NCBI GenBank assembly: GCA_026874595.1
Contig: CM049306.1
Span: 39,742,019-39,806,018, forward strand
DNA from: Sipunculus nudus
Lineage: Eukaryota; Annelida; Sipuncula; Golfingiida; Sipunculidae
DNA: 64,000 bases
Direction: 5' to 3'
Shown: positions 47,131 through 58,044 of the stretch, in pieces
Layout: every line of letters begins with the position of its first letter
How positions within the stretch are numbered: the first letter of the stretch is position 1
Translations under genes and position numbers: made by a program
The notes under the pieces: generated by a model
Seen by the model: only the letters and a program-made list of their open reading frames with translations
What the model was told of the DNA's origin: nothing
Databases searched by the model: none

Positions 47131-47139
47131 ATCATACTT

Positions 47140-48290
47140 TCTAGCTGGGTTGCCAGCCTTTTAAGGGTCCTGGCGGGTCGCCTATAAGTTAAACACGGTA
47201 TAAATTATTACTGTTCAGAAGTCTGAGCAGTTCCATAAATTTCTTAAGAGACTATATATCCTGTCACAAGAACTGTTAAACTAAGATGAGTGCATGTGTA
47301 ATACTTCTGCGCTACAGTTCATTTTGCGTTGACCATGTTAAGATTCGAGTAAACCATCACCTGTCTTAAACTTTGCTTCTTTAAGTAAATGTTGAGCAGT
47401 GTTATTGGGGGCAAACAGCTGATACATCCTGTGTCAGTATGGTTGCGTGACAGTGGGTTAGTGTCATCGTCACTTATAACATAAATGCGGTCACTAGTGA
47501 ATATTAGCTCTACTGGAACCTTGCTATCATGACAAATTTGGGGCTTGTTATAAAAAACACAATGCAAGAAAAACTAAAGAGATAAAAAAATAATTTCTGT
47601 CAAGAAGTAAGTTAAGTTTATGCAAGATCTGTATATATATATTTTATAAGCAAATTTGTTTTATCATATGTGGATTAAGTAAATGTTTGCGTGACCTTGA
47701 GTGACGCACAAGAGAGTCACTATTACATCACAAAATAACTTAGTACCTAGGAAATGTACACGTATGTTTCTGTGTCAATGACAATGTTACTGTGATCAAA
47801 CAATAATACTAGTAAGGTACTAAATTTTTTCTCATGGCTCAGGAAACATGGCTGGGGATTTATTTCAAGCTGCAACTCACACGGTGACTCATTGGTTACA
47901 AATTTATCGATATAATTCAAAGTTTAAAAAAAAATAGATAAAATGACTTAAAATAACTTTGGCCTTTGTATACATGAATGAAGAAATGAAAAGCAAAAGG
48001 GTGTAACACGGAGAGCTTTGCATTGAGACCTGTAGAAGTTTTACTTGGGACATGATCAACACCAGCTGTGACACTGAAACTTACAAGACATGATTTGTTA
48101 ATTTCTTGATGCCTGGACACACCTGCATACACTTACCAAAAAGGTCAACTCTTCACAAGGCCCCACTTTCATTGGCCATACTTCAACTTTATTATCTGTA
48201 ATAACTAAAAATTTCGTGACCGTGCCCTGTTACCTATAAATACATTCCAATATATTTTTGTTTAGTTGCCGGACGTGGGGTACTTAATCT
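47140..48290. other. No gene seen
   Basis: AT-rich DNA. Minus frames 47319-47567 and 47917-48132 are unsupported. Confidence 0.4.
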
Positions 48291-48299
48291 TATACCGCT

Positions 48300-48710
48300 C
48301 CGGGTATATAAGCAAGAGCACCAAAGCAGCAATCCTACAGAGGAGCTGGTGCTTATCCCCCCCCCCCCCCCCAAGACCATTTGGAGGGATATAGGCAAAA
48401 GCACCAATTAGCAATCCTACAGAGGAGTTGGTGCTTATCCCCTCCCCCCCTCCCCCGAAGACCATTTGGAGGGATATAGACAAAAGCACCAATTAGCAAT
48501 CCTACCGAGGAGTTGATGCCCCCCGAATACCATTTGGAGGGATATACGGTTGGCTAAAGCACCAATTAGCAATCCTACCGAGGAGTTAGTGCCCCCCCCC
48601 CCCCCCCTCCCTGAATACCATTGGAGGGATATAGGCAAAACCACCAATTAGCAATCCTACGGAGGAGTTAGTCCTACCCCCCCCCCCCCCAACACACACA
48701 CACACATGCA
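48300..48710. repeat. Tandem array with poly-C in every unit
   Basis: Four to five units of about 85-115 bases share agcaccaattagcaatccta, c.gaggagttggtgct, a C run of up to 15 bases, and gaccatttggagggatatag. Unit length varies mostly with the C run. The minus frames at 48262-48647 arise from it. Confidence 0.85.
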
Positions 48711-48719
48711 TTTTAAAGG

Positions 48720-49190
48720 GATATGGGCAAAAGCCTATATATAAAAAAGCCTGTTATTTATATATGTATAATTTTATGTTCGCTAAGGATATTAAACGTA
48801 TCCAAGTTTTGCGAACCAGTAGCATGACCGAGAATTATACAATGACCTTGAGGTCAGAGAGACCCCCCTCCCCTCCCCCACAGTACCGAACTGAGTCTCG
48901 CTCAATATCTCCAGACAAGCACCCCTCTTAATACGGATAAGGGGGGGGGGGGTGCTTGTCCCACACTCCCACTCGTCCACCACATATTAGGAAAGAAATG
49001 TTTTCATTTTTTAGGACTATATTATTCATTATTAACATTATATTTAAACACGCAAAAATACGAGCAAACATTTATGACAATCCAGTGTGGCAATTGACAC
49101 ATTCATGCAATATCCAAATATTTTTTTCCGGCTTAAAATTTTATTTTCAGGAAAGATATTTCTTTCTGGTACAGTTTTTGTTGTTGTTAT
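48720..49190. other. No gene seen; C/G runs
   Basis: Contains a G run at about 48941-48951 and the everted half-site pair tgaccttgaggtca at about 48843. Nothing else is supported. Confidence 0.4.
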
Positions 49191-49193
49191 TGG

Positions 49194-49208
49194 AGGGGGG
49201 GGGGGGGG
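49194..49208. repeat. Poly-G run
   Basis: A G run of about 14 bases. Overlapping frames at 48956-49296 read through it as poly-Gly and are not credible. Confidence 0.9.
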
Positions 49209-49219
49209 TCAAGACATTT

Positions 49220-49840
49220 CATTTACGATTACTCTTGGGCCAAATTTTCGCGGCAGAATTGTTTGTGGGCCAAAATTTACTATAAAGATCATGTGACTAT
49301 TACATTTCTTGATTGTCTCCTTTTTATCTCAGAGATAAACGCTGATACAACATTCACGAAGTGTATTTTGTACAATTAAATGTATGATTTTTCAATTGAT
49401 TTATTTATCAATCATTATTTTCATGAATCTAAATGTAACAACAGAAGCAATTTTATCAAGTAAAAGCAGAGTTATTTTAATATTTGTAATTGTAGGTTGG
49501 CTATGTATGATTTATTTGGAAGAATTTAAAATTCAACCAGATATCCAAAATATGCTGGCGGGAATGATGAATCCCGCTGCATTGACATCGACAAGGCTTT
49601 ATAACGTTTCTATAATACTGGTAGTCTGGTACACAAACATACATTTTCATACCCAAACCATCACCAACCCCCCCCCCCCCACACACACACACACGTGAAA
49701 ATAACTAGCATTGTGAATTTTTCGGATTAGTATGGTGATATTTTTAACATACACGCAACGGGGGCCCCTTTTTACAACTAAAGCCCTATTTTCAATATCA
49801 GGTCTGACATTTTTTGTCAGGAAGGTGATGTTATTGTACA
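49220..49840. other. No gene seen
   Basis: The + frame 49384-49698 (104 codons) ends in a poly-C plus (CA)n tract at 49668-49694. Its hydrophobic start is typical of AT-rich DNA. I do not support a gene. Confidence 0.35.
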
Positions 49841-49848
49841 TGACTTGA

Positions 49849-49990
49849 AGTCTGGACAGTCGAGTGGTAACACGCTCAGCTGTATTTGTTGGCGACCCGG
49901 CTTCGATTTCCAACGGGGCTGTATAATAGTGGTTTGCCCGTCCAAGGTCGATTGTTTTCTGTGGGTTCTCATGTTCCTCCACCTCTCAAT
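49849..49990 (+). mobile_element. tRNA-derived SINE, copy 2 of the 959 family
   Basis: Shares with the copy at 959-1106 the blocks ctggacag, gagtggtaacacgctc (A-box area), ggcgacc, cttcgattt (B-box area), cgtccaaggtcgattgtttt and ttcctccacctctcaa, in the same order and strand. Confidence 0.7.
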
Positions 49991-50009
49991 CCATGTAAAA
50001 CATCTTGTA

Positions 50010-50570
50010 TTAGTTATTATAACAATTAGGACAATCCATGTAAAAGAAACAAACATTAAAGTTTAATACATATATCATACACCTAAATCTGTATACCTAT
50101 TTGTAAGGAAAGAGCCCTTTTATCTTGAATAGGCTTAAATGGGGATTTGATGAGTATCCATACTATATGACACACAAGAACAATTATGTCTTCAAAATCA
50201 AGGTCTGACCAATTTCATTTTATACGAAGACACACTGAGGGTCAGATCAACACAAACACACACATATACACTCAGCTGTTTCCAGTAGGATCCTTCATGT
50301 TTACTTCAGAATATCGATCGTTCGGCTAATATGTCTCAGTAATGACGCAGCACAACGGCAGCTTATTGTGATCCGACAGGACCGTATAATGGACATCAGA
50401 CGTTAATAGCTTTGATGACAAACTTCACTCACATAGTCTGCATGCGCTCTTAATTAAAGACATATCTGGTGCTGTATTACACGCACACACATATATATAT
50501 TTATATGGGGTTAGCCTCCGGTGAAAAGTGCTCAATGGCCTTCAGACAAGGTCAGATCGAGCGATATAAC
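50010..50570. other. No gene seen
   Basis: AT-rich DNA without a supported feature. Confidence 0.4.
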
Positions 50571-50575
50571 ACATA

Positions 50576-51485
50576 CAGAAAAACAACACTGTAAATTCAC
50601 TACAAACTGTTTCACGGGTACGCTCTCTACACAGCGCTTTACCTATATATAGGCCTACTACCTATATCGTAAGCGCTGTTTGTTTTGACCTCGTTTCCTG
50701 AGTATCTACACCAGAGGGGAGCACTGTATTTTGGTCCAATCAGATGAAACCCCGTTCTGGAAGACACGACCTCTTTGGTTGGCTGAAATGGTCACATGAT
50801 TAATTGATGGCAAATATAAATGCTATTGGCAAATTTTTAGGAGTTTTAGAGGCCATTGTGTATGAGTTAGACCACAAAATAATTCCATAAATAGTTGTGG
50901 TCCTCTTGACTGCGTGTAAATAATGCCCGATATGCGACACATAACTGATGTGACTAGGAATCTACATAATTATCAGGCCGTGTTGCCAGCATGACGGTTT
51001 ACCAGCCAAGCGAGGAATACACGGAGCAACTGTTGTTACATTTGTTTTGAGTGACAGCTCATCGCCCCGGCAACCGTTTGAATTGGCCACAATCTGTGGC
51101 ACAGGCGCAGAGAGAATGGCTCTACACGTGGTTGGCACAGGTCCTTGTGCACATAGGATACCCGGCCGGTGAGCTGTAAACAAAATATAACAACATTAGC
51201 TCCGTGCACGCCTCGATGGCAGAAATGGTCAAACAAGACGGAGGAAAAATCAGTAGCTTCTGTAGAAGCGCGAGATTTCCGCTTCCTCGGGAGCGTATTT
51301 TACGGGATGCCACCCGATCCTCAGGTGAATGTTTTTAGAATTTAAGAATCTCGTAATCTCGTAGAATCTCGTTAGGTCTTGACTTTTCAAACCATTCCGT
51401 TAGCTTCAGTCTAACAACATTTACCTGAGGATCGGGTTGCATCCCGTGAAACAGTCTGTAGTGAATTTATAGTGTTATTTTTCTG
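50576..51485. mobile_element. Inverted-repeat-bounded segment, possible DNA transposon
   Basis: The arms 50576-50618 and 51443-51485 are reverse complements over 43 bases with three differences (cagaaaaacaacactg... against ...agtgttatttttctg). A second inverted repeat of 32 bases (51303-51334 with 51415-51446; core acccgatcctcagg) is nested at the right end. No clear target duplication is visible; a TA dinucleotide is possible. The interior is GC-richer, has CCAAT-like motifs (50736 and nearby) and contains the candidate minus-strand exon at 50962-51181. It could be a transposon that carries a host exon, or an inverted local duplication. Confidence 0.6.
50962..51181 (-). CDS. Candidate secreted Cys-containing peptide, exon 2
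   Basis: On the minus strand a strong acceptor (tatattttgtttacag) ends at 51182. Continuing in phase 1, about 72 codons follow to a TAG at 50962-50964. The residues include five cysteines and an Arg-Gly-Asp in the context GCRGDE. Two bases (CT) complete the codon left open by the exon at 53554, so the join is in phase. The GC-rich stretch is open in other frames as well (minus 51036-51236, 51122-51313, and a + frame), which lowers the weight of the open frame itself. It lies inside the inverted-repeat segment 50576-51485. I recognise no peptide family. Confidence 0.3.
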
Positions 51486-51491
51486 CAATGT

Positions 51492-51546
51492 TTTATATAT
51501 ATATATATATATATTTATTTATTTATTTATTTATATATATATATCG
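51492..51546. repeat. (TA)n/(TTTA)n microsatellite
   Basis: TA run, then atttatttattt, then TA again. Confidence 0.9.
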
Positions 51547-51549
51547 CGA

Positions 51550-52095
51550 AAGGTAAAACTATGTACCTTCTCAGTCCTTTGTAATTCGGTTTCTTTTGTA
51601 ACTGCTATTGAAGCAATAAACAGGCTACTATAATATGACACATAAATCCCGGACTCGGTTTTTGGGCCGCCGTTCCTGCGGTTGCTTAAATTTATGTATT
51701 GTTTACTGCGGAGACATGAACTTAGCAATCTCGTGTAATATTCATATCCCTCTGATTCCAAATCAATAATATGAAATATGCAGTGTCTCAACAATAAGTA
51801 CGTGACGACAGAGTTTTGTTCGTCAACCAGAAAGAATCAGGGTCTTTGGGTTCAAGTAAGCATGTTTTCATTGTCCTTATTTTTCAGTCATCAATGTTGA
51901 TATCAACTTGAACTTAAATGTTCACACGTAGCACTGAAATATTTTTTTAATTTATATACGTTAATATTTGGTTATTATTTCAAAGAATACACGTGTAGGT
52001 CTACAGTCCACTTATATACTACTGTGTATTATATCGCATAGAACATTGTACCTTGTTATATATAACACGCAACGAAAAGAAAAGTGTATCTGGTT
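51550..52095. other. No gene seen
   Basis: The minus frame 51531-51794 (87 codons) has no domain or splice support. Confidence 0.4.
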
Positions 52096-52104
52096 CAATG
52101 AATA

Positions 52105-52568
52105 CTGTGGTTGCCTTTTTGTTCGCGAGGGTTTTAATTTCGCGATATTCGCGATTGGGAAATAATCGCGAAAATGAAACCCTCGGGAATAATAGGCCAA
52201 TTGAGTATGTCCTTCTTATATATATATATATATACACTATATATATATATAGTGTAGCCAATTAAATACTTGTATGTGAATAGGTAAGAACAGTGAGAAA
52301 TTTAATGATAAAATTCATCCATGGAGGTATAGGGAAAACGTTCCCTTAGATTTGATTTACTCTGTATGTGCTGTGTGTACGGGCCCATCGTTATATGAGA
52401 AGAATATTACAAACTCATCACTTCTCTCATTTTATGATACACACAGCTATTGCTTTGCCAAAGATTTGATATAGGTTCTGGTGAGATCGCGAAAATGAAA
52501 CCCTCGCGAAACATTAAAAATGGAGAAATCGCGAAATTTCAGCCTCGCGAATATAAAGCCAACCACAG
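52105..52568. mobile_element. MITE with TTCGCGAGG ends, TA flanks
   Basis: The left end CTGTGGTTGCCTTTTTG (52105), then ttcgcgagggttttaatttc, is inverted at the right end (gaaatttcagcctcgcgaat, then aaagccaaccacag to 52568). TA lies on both sides (52103-52104 and 52569-52570), which fits a Tc1/mariner-type target. Inside, the blocks cgcgaaaatgaaaccctcg (about 52169 and 52488) are a further direct repeat of end sequence. A self-complementary tatacactatatat... stretch lies at 52216-52256. There is no coding capacity. Confidence 0.75.
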
Positions 52569-52579
52569 TATTGTTGCCA

Positions 52580-53400
52580 TGTATAGGTTCTCCATTTAGT
52601 TCCATAATTCTGTGTATACGTCATTTCTGGATAAGTTTAATCAGAGAAACATATTTGTTTTGGCGGGGTGGGGGTGGGGGTGCAACACGCGTATATTTCA
52701 ACGAGCTATATATTGTTCTGTCGTTAAAACCTCTTATTAAGTATGCTAAAAATAGAAGCCATTTTTATTTGTTTTGAGTTAAAACATATATTATGCCGTA
52801 TAAGCTTTTCAAGTCACTTTTCGTCAAACACAGCACGCTATGCGACTCAATATATAGATATATCAGAGAGAAGTAGATCTGCCCGTAATGGACCCGCGAT
52901 ATTCGTTGCGCTTTGTGTAGCATGTGTACAAAGTAAAGTAGAGAGTGAAAAAAGTAGAAAAAGTAGAGATCTAAGAAAATGCTAATTAACTGATTGGCTA
53001 ATCCCCGAATTGTGTGACATGTGACTGACAAACAACCTGAGAAATGTCAAAATAGTATTCTTGATCATGGGAACGATTCGAAACTTTCTTTAATTTATAG
53101 TTCCATTAAACCATGCATGGTCATTTGACAATTCGTGAGATTATATGAATAGTTTCATTCTTCATTTTAACAACAAGAAAAGAGAAGATAACTAAGAAGT
53201 TTCAATGTACTTTCTTATTTTTTCTGCTCTCCCTGGTTTATAAACAATTAGTTGGAGTTCAGAAAGTTGTAAAATATGAAAGTCAGTCCCATTAATTTGC
53301 TAAAAATAATCAATGTAAAATTCCTATCAAGCTTCTAAAATTTGATTACAATTATTGCAGTTTTTCAGCAGTTTTAATTGGTACTCCTCATGGGAAAAAA
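52580..53400. other. No gene seen
   Basis: AT-rich DNA with G-rich patch at about 52664-52681. Opposing frames at 52743-53031 are unsupported. Confidence 0.4.
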
Positions 53401-53438
53401 ATCTTCTTGCGCTTATATTACAACAGCTTACTCCCCAG

Positions 53439-53528
53439 AGTGCTGAGAAAGACTACAAGAAAAAAAGGCCCAAAAGACCATGCAGGAAGTGGGACGAGAC
53501 TGACATCGTTAGTTATATCAAACTGTAA
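53439..53528 (+). CDS. Candidate terminal exon, basic C-terminus
   Basis: An acceptor-like cttactccccag ends at 53438. In phase 0 the 29 codons are strongly basic and then acidic (KDYKKKRPKRPCRKW, then DETDIVSYIKL) and end in TAA at 53526-53528. The composition looks protein-like and could include a nuclear-localisation-type stretch. No partner exon upstream was identified. It overlaps a longer unsupported + frame (53407-53781) and lies in the proposed minus-strand intron, so at most one of the two models may be right. Confidence 0.22.
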   Translation, partial: SAEKDYKKKRPKRPCRKWDETDIVSYIKL

Positions 53529-53553
53529 ACCCCCATCCTTTATATTTTCTTAC

Positions 53554-53611
53554 CTTTACATATCAAGTAAACTAGAATCAATGCTATCAGGAACGTTACA
53601 GCCTTTAACAT
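53554..53611 (-). CDS. Candidate secreted peptide, signal-peptide exon
   Basis: On the minus strand an ATG at 53611 (ggagaATG) opens 19 codons: Met-Leu-Lys and then a hydrophobic core (AVTFLIALILVYLIC), followed by a consensus donor (aag/gtaag) at 53554/53553. The exon leaves one base over, so it is phase 1, the usual phase after a signal peptide. It is phase-compatible with the acceptor at 51182 about 2.4 kb away. The frame is also open upstream of the ATG (GEGPDLEWR), so the segment could instead be an internal transmembrane exon. Confidence 0.3.
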
Positions 53612-53799
53612 TCTCCATTCGAGGTCTGGCCCTTCACCTATCCCACTTGGTAACAATAATATCCCTCCCTTTACGAATCCTTGTTTATATCAGTGTCACC
53701 TCGGCTCCTTATGAAACAGTCTTACGAGTGATGTGTCGGTCTTTAATGGATTCTCACGAGAGGAAGAAAAGAAAAAAATAATGATTAATGATAAAAGGC

Positions 53800-54280
53800 C
53801 TCATTTAATGACTTTGGGGCAGTCGTAAAACAAAGTCATATATTAAGTATTCATGCGTCGGTCTCGGCACCACCAGGACGATAGAAACAGAATAAAGACT
53901 TGGTTGATATCACGACTCCTAATAAGATAGAGTCTACGTTCATGGCGTCGTTAAGATTGTCATATGTTTAAATGGTTTAAAAATTTATTCTGGTACAGTT
54001 CGATATTGCCCACGTATATATTTTCTCACGTACTTACTAGATACTAAATACCAAACGTGAAAAGACAAACATAGTTCAGGCAATGATGTTCCACAAAAAT
54101 TTGTGTATGAAAAGGCAACAGCATGTCCACTGTAAAAAAAATTGTTTTTACCGCGTTCACTTGGCCTTACATCCTTTGTATTCCCCAGATTGTCATTGCA
54201 AGAATATAAGCGTACATTGTAAATTTGGTTAAAATATGGGGATCAAATACGGGTAGATGACAGGGCACCTTGCCTAGCAG
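53800..54280. other. No gene seen
   Basis: AT-rich DNA without a supported feature. Confidence 0.4.
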
Positions 54281-54285
54281 TATTG

Positions 54286-54420
54286 TAGGACTTGGACTAG
54301 AGTCCGGACTTGAGTTCACTTTTCTAAGAATTCGGACTCAGATTTGGACTCGAGGGTCCTAGACTCGGACTTGTACTCGGAAATAAGGACTCGAGAAATC
54401 AGGGTGAGTCCAGCTCTAGT
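54286..54420. repeat. GGACTCG/GGACTTG hexamer array
   Basis: About ten copies of ggactcg, ggacttg or gactcgga. The outer blocks ggactagag (about 54294) and ctctagtcc (about 54413) are inverted relative to each other, so this looks like a small palindromic element. No target duplication was found. Confidence 0.6.
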
Positions 54421-54487
54421 CCAGGAGAAAAAAACTGTCACAAGCTATAAAGACAGACACCCACATCCACACACACACACATACACA

Positions 54488-54610
54488 TAACTGTAGGAAA
54501 AACGCTTTCATTATAAGAAAGGTCGACGAACCGGCTGAGCTTGTTGAATATTGTTGGGAATCGTTGGAAATCATTTGTGAAACCTGATGTTAGCAAATAT
54601 CTTTGAGCCA
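54488..54610 (-). repeat. Low-copy repeat, related to 58212-58347
   Basis: Read on the minus strand: ggctcaaagatatttg, taacatcaggtttcacaaat, gattcccaacaatattcaac, aagctcagccggttcgtcga, tataatgaaagcg. The same order of blocks is present on + at 58212-58347 with moderate divergence. The reading frame open at 58238 is closed here. Confidence 0.75.
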
Positions 54611-54689
54611 AATATAAAAATATCCAGTATATAAGATCCCTCAAGCTGAGTTCTTAATACACCTTCACAAACATTGCAGGATATCTAAG

Positions 54690-54845
54690 TCTACCGCTGT
54701 TGCCTCAGGTTTCTCACACTGCAAGTATCCAAGATGGCACCCTTGTCCAGCCACATTGAGGATTGGCGGATTCGAACCAATACCTCTTGATTTATATCGG
54801 CTCTGTATTCAGACACGCTGACCACTCTACCAGGGGAGTAGTTCC
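54690..54845 (-). mobile_element. tRNA-derived SINE or tRNA pseudogene
   Basis: On the minus strand there is an A box tggtagagtggtcagc (about 54820-54835) and a perfect B box ggttcgaatcc (54768-54778). The spacing is tRNA-like, but the acceptor stem does not pair. The downstream part (ctggacaagggtgccatctt) continues as a body. Confidence 0.6.
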
Positions 54846-54849
54846 TGAT

Positions 54850-55645
54850 GGCTCTGGTTGAATACATAACACACCTGCCAAAGGTAAATGAACGGAAAAA
54901 AAAGAGAAAGTCGAAAGTTTTCAATCGTTGGGTTTAACGATTTCCCCCGTCAGACATTTGCTTCGCTATCTCTAGATACTCCAGCTCCAGCAGTCCATAC
55001 ATTTAAATAATTAATCATTAATGTTTGTTAAAGTGAAGTACGTTTTATTCTGACTAGCTGCTGCAATTTCGTTTATTTTCAGTTACATAAAAATAAGAAT
55101 GACGGTTAACTTGAATAAAATGGGCATTACAACAATTGAATACCGAATGCGTGTACCGGAGTTTAAATCTTTGTTTACTTTCACATTTCAAGTGAAATAT
55201 GGACGAGAAAAAAAAATCACTGTCGCCATAGGATTTCAGCTTTAAATTTTAATGAATAATTCATTCCAGACACATTTGGCTTGCCAAAACATTAAGACCA
55301 TTTGCGAGAATACAAATAAGCTCTGCGGACAACGAAGCGGTCAAAGCCCATGTTCTATTATTTATATACTGAAAAAAAGCCCTGTCGTACGGTTTTTCTT
55401 TTAAATGGGGCCACAAGGGCTTTATTCAAAATGTTTAATATTGTAAAACTTTCTTTGTATGAGTTGCACTAGAAAGCTGACTGTAAAATGTAAAAACACA
55501 TTTCCTAGACTTTTTCAACCACTTCTCACAGATTGCTAGCATTCACTACACTGTCAACATATTTCAACAATACAGAGAGTTAGTTACAAGTTAGTACAGG
55601 CCGAGCCTCCCGAACACTGTCTGTAACGGAGGTGACTAATTACCA
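54850..55645. other. No gene seen
   Basis: AT-rich DNA without a supported feature. Confidence 0.45.
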
Positions 55646-55650
55646 CCTTT

Positions 55651-55673
55651 TCATTATTATTATTATTATTATG

Positions 55674-55714
<41 letters not shown>
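55651..55714. repeat. (ATT)n microsatellite
   Basis: A trinucleotide run with one G interruption. Confidence 0.95.
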
Positions 55715-55715
<1 letters not shown>

Positions 55716-55719
55716 TACC

Positions 55720-56135
55720 TTGTGAGAAACGGAGGGTTACTGTTTGTCTATGTTTGTGTGTGCGTGTCTGCAAAATATATGAAGAACGATTTAGTGGAAT
55801 TGATGGAAATTTGACATAAAGTGTGGAAGTATGAACATCTCATAGTGATCATAATTTTGCTGGGATGAGCTGTTTTTTTAAGGGCTTGGTAGTATATTGT
55901 TAACCACCGGTGATTATATCATGCGATCATAAACGGCCATCTCTGAAACGCGATTATTTCACTGAGTACATTGATGTCAAAGGCAGTTTTCCTGGAAAGG
56001 TGGCAGTTAATCAGCACAGAACAATTTTTTCAAGACACGTTTTCATTGATAAAAGGGCTAGGTTATATAGGTTAACATTCCAGAGCAACATCTTCACTGA
56101 CATCGCGAAGGGTTTAGGTCAATATACTCTCCGTT
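55720..56135. other. No gene seen
   Basis: The + frame 55910-56185 ends as a poly-Tyr product of the following repeat and is not credible. Confidence 0.4.
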
Positions 56136-56137
56136 TT

Positions 56138-56139
56138 TA

Positions 56140-56184
<45 letters not shown>
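56138..56184. repeat. (TTA)n microsatellite
   Basis: A trinucleotide run of about 45 bases. Confidence 0.95.
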
Positions 56185-56185
<1 letters not shown>

Positions 56186-56210
56186 AATTGTTATTATGAT
56201 TTTTATTATT

Positions 56211-56295
56211 ATGGCTGGGTATCGACTACAAATTTCGTATTGCAATATATAGCGATATTTGGTAGCGTACTGCCATACGTATTGCGATATTTTCA
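56211..56295. repeat. Cluster of ATTGCGATATT/GTATCG motifs
   Basis: gctgggtatcgac is followed by cgtattgcaatata, agcgatattt and tacgtattgcgatattt. These short partly palindromic blocks next to a gctgggta start resemble one end of a hAT-like element. The other end was not found. Confidence 0.4.
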
Positions 56296-56329
56296 TTGTA
56301 TAAAATCAGTAAATGAGTGTGTTTTTGTA

Positions 56330-56353
56330 TTATATATATATATATATATATAT
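56330..56353. repeat. (TA)n microsatellite
   Basis: A short TA run. Confidence 0.9.
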
Positions 56354-56359
56354 CATTAA

Positions 56360-57835
56360 TATTATTATAAATATTTCTTTATACTCCTAAATGTAATGCC
56401 ACAATAGACGTTTATGTAGATCAGTTTATTTCAAACACGAAATACAGCAACATTACTAGCTTTGATGTACTGTTGTTTATAATACTCAAAGAAGCATTTA
56501 AACTCAATGTTTTCTTTAGGCCTTTTGGAATGTACTAATGGTGTTATAAATAGAAAATTATTTCTGTTTATATAACTACACACACACTGACTCAATTACT
56601 GATCAAATTATTAATCACAGTATATGCCTCAGGGTCATAATAACCGCCTCTAGTCTCATTGTCTGGTTCTGCTATCTTGAACCACTAAATACACATGTAA
56701 TAATCTGACAGAAGTGTTTCTTTGGAAAAGCATACAATTCAGGAAAAGTTACAAAAATGTCATCCTTTATGCTGTCAAACTAAATTATCATAAACACTCA
56801 ATACATGTTACTTAAACACAATGTTCCCCGGCTACCCCTTTGTGGTTTCATGTCCGGGGTTTCTAAATAGGAAGTTATGGAGACCCAAGGTATACCTTGT
56901 CCTGTGATTAATTTCATATATTTTTATAGCTGACCGGGCCAATAACAACAGATGTCAACGCGCTGCCAGTTTCCAGCTGTGTCAACTTTATAGAGTCCTG
57001 ATGCACTGGACGGTCTTCTTCTGCACTGACAGAGTCTGAATCAAGCGTGAGTGCTGTTATCCCGGAGTGGCCAACTGCGTCTTGGTATCAGCGGTGAGAT
57101 CACTGTATGCTGAAATGACACCAGTCATCATACAGTGGCTCGCGTCATCGTTATAGTTAAAGTTATTTTCGCGTTAAAGGTGTCATTTGTGGCTGTTGCC
57201 CTAAACAAAAGGCATGAGTTAATGTGCGTTGGACATCACTGGTTAAAATTAAATGTTTTATATTGTATTTAAGAACATGACATCAAAAAAATATCGGCAC
57301 ATAAATTAAAAATATAAAGTCTTTCACACGCACTCCATACACTAATACTTCAAGGTACCCGCATTTCTGCCAATGTGTTTCAACATCTTAAAAAAATTAA
57401 TAGTCACCTTTGGATCTGCAGAAACCTGCCTTGTCTAAGCCTCAGACGTTTATTTAGCCTTTCAGTCATGTTTGCCCAGACAAGTTCAGTCAAAAGCTTA
57501 GCTAGTCATGAAGGCCGGGTCTACATATCACAGATAATACATTTTAATAACAATTGCTCACGGTTTTCTATTTTGATAACGTAAAGAAACAGTAAGTAAT
57601 AGATCTTGTCGATGCTACTGCGACCTCCGACGTCCAGGAAGAAAGAGTTTATTGTTGGCTAATTATCATGTCTCGAATCGATCTCCTTAGCCGTGTCTGT
57701 TTGACTGCGTGGTCTTAATACAAATTCTGATAAGGGCATCTTTATAGATAAATTGATAACGTATATTGTTCTCATACCGTATAAACAAAAATCAGATGAT
57801 AAGTAGTGCCCTAATGTATGCCATATATATGTATA
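56360..57835. other. No gene seen
   Basis: The part at 56990-57120 is somewhat GC-richer, with no supported frame. The + frame 57375-57584 has no domain or splice support. Confidence 0.4.
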
Positions 57836-57836
57836 C

Positions 57837-57838
<2 letters not shown>

Positions 57839-57882
<44 letters not shown>

Positions 57883-57996
57883 GTATATATAAATATATAT
57901 ATATATATATATTTATTTATTTATTCATTTATATATAGTCCAAGTACGGCTTTACTTTTCAAAATGTTAATCACTGCAAAAATTTATATTTCAATG

Positions 57997-58043
<47 letters not shown>
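57839..58043. repeat. Two (AT)n microsatellites
   Basis: AT runs at 57839-57915 (with interruptions) and 58001-58043. They create a false Tyr-Ile repeat frame (57766-58053). Confidence 0.95.

Positions 58044-58044
<1 letters not shown>

Noticed and set aside
48262-48647. Gly-rich minus frames
   Set aside because: They are poly-C runs of the tandem array read as poly-Gly.
53407-53781. 124-codon + frame
   Set aside because: No splice or domain support. It overlaps a candidate minus exon and a different + frame with a better acceptor.
54765-54840. Intact tRNA gene on the minus strand
   Set aside because: A and B boxes are good, but the acceptor stem does not pair and a SINE-like body follows.
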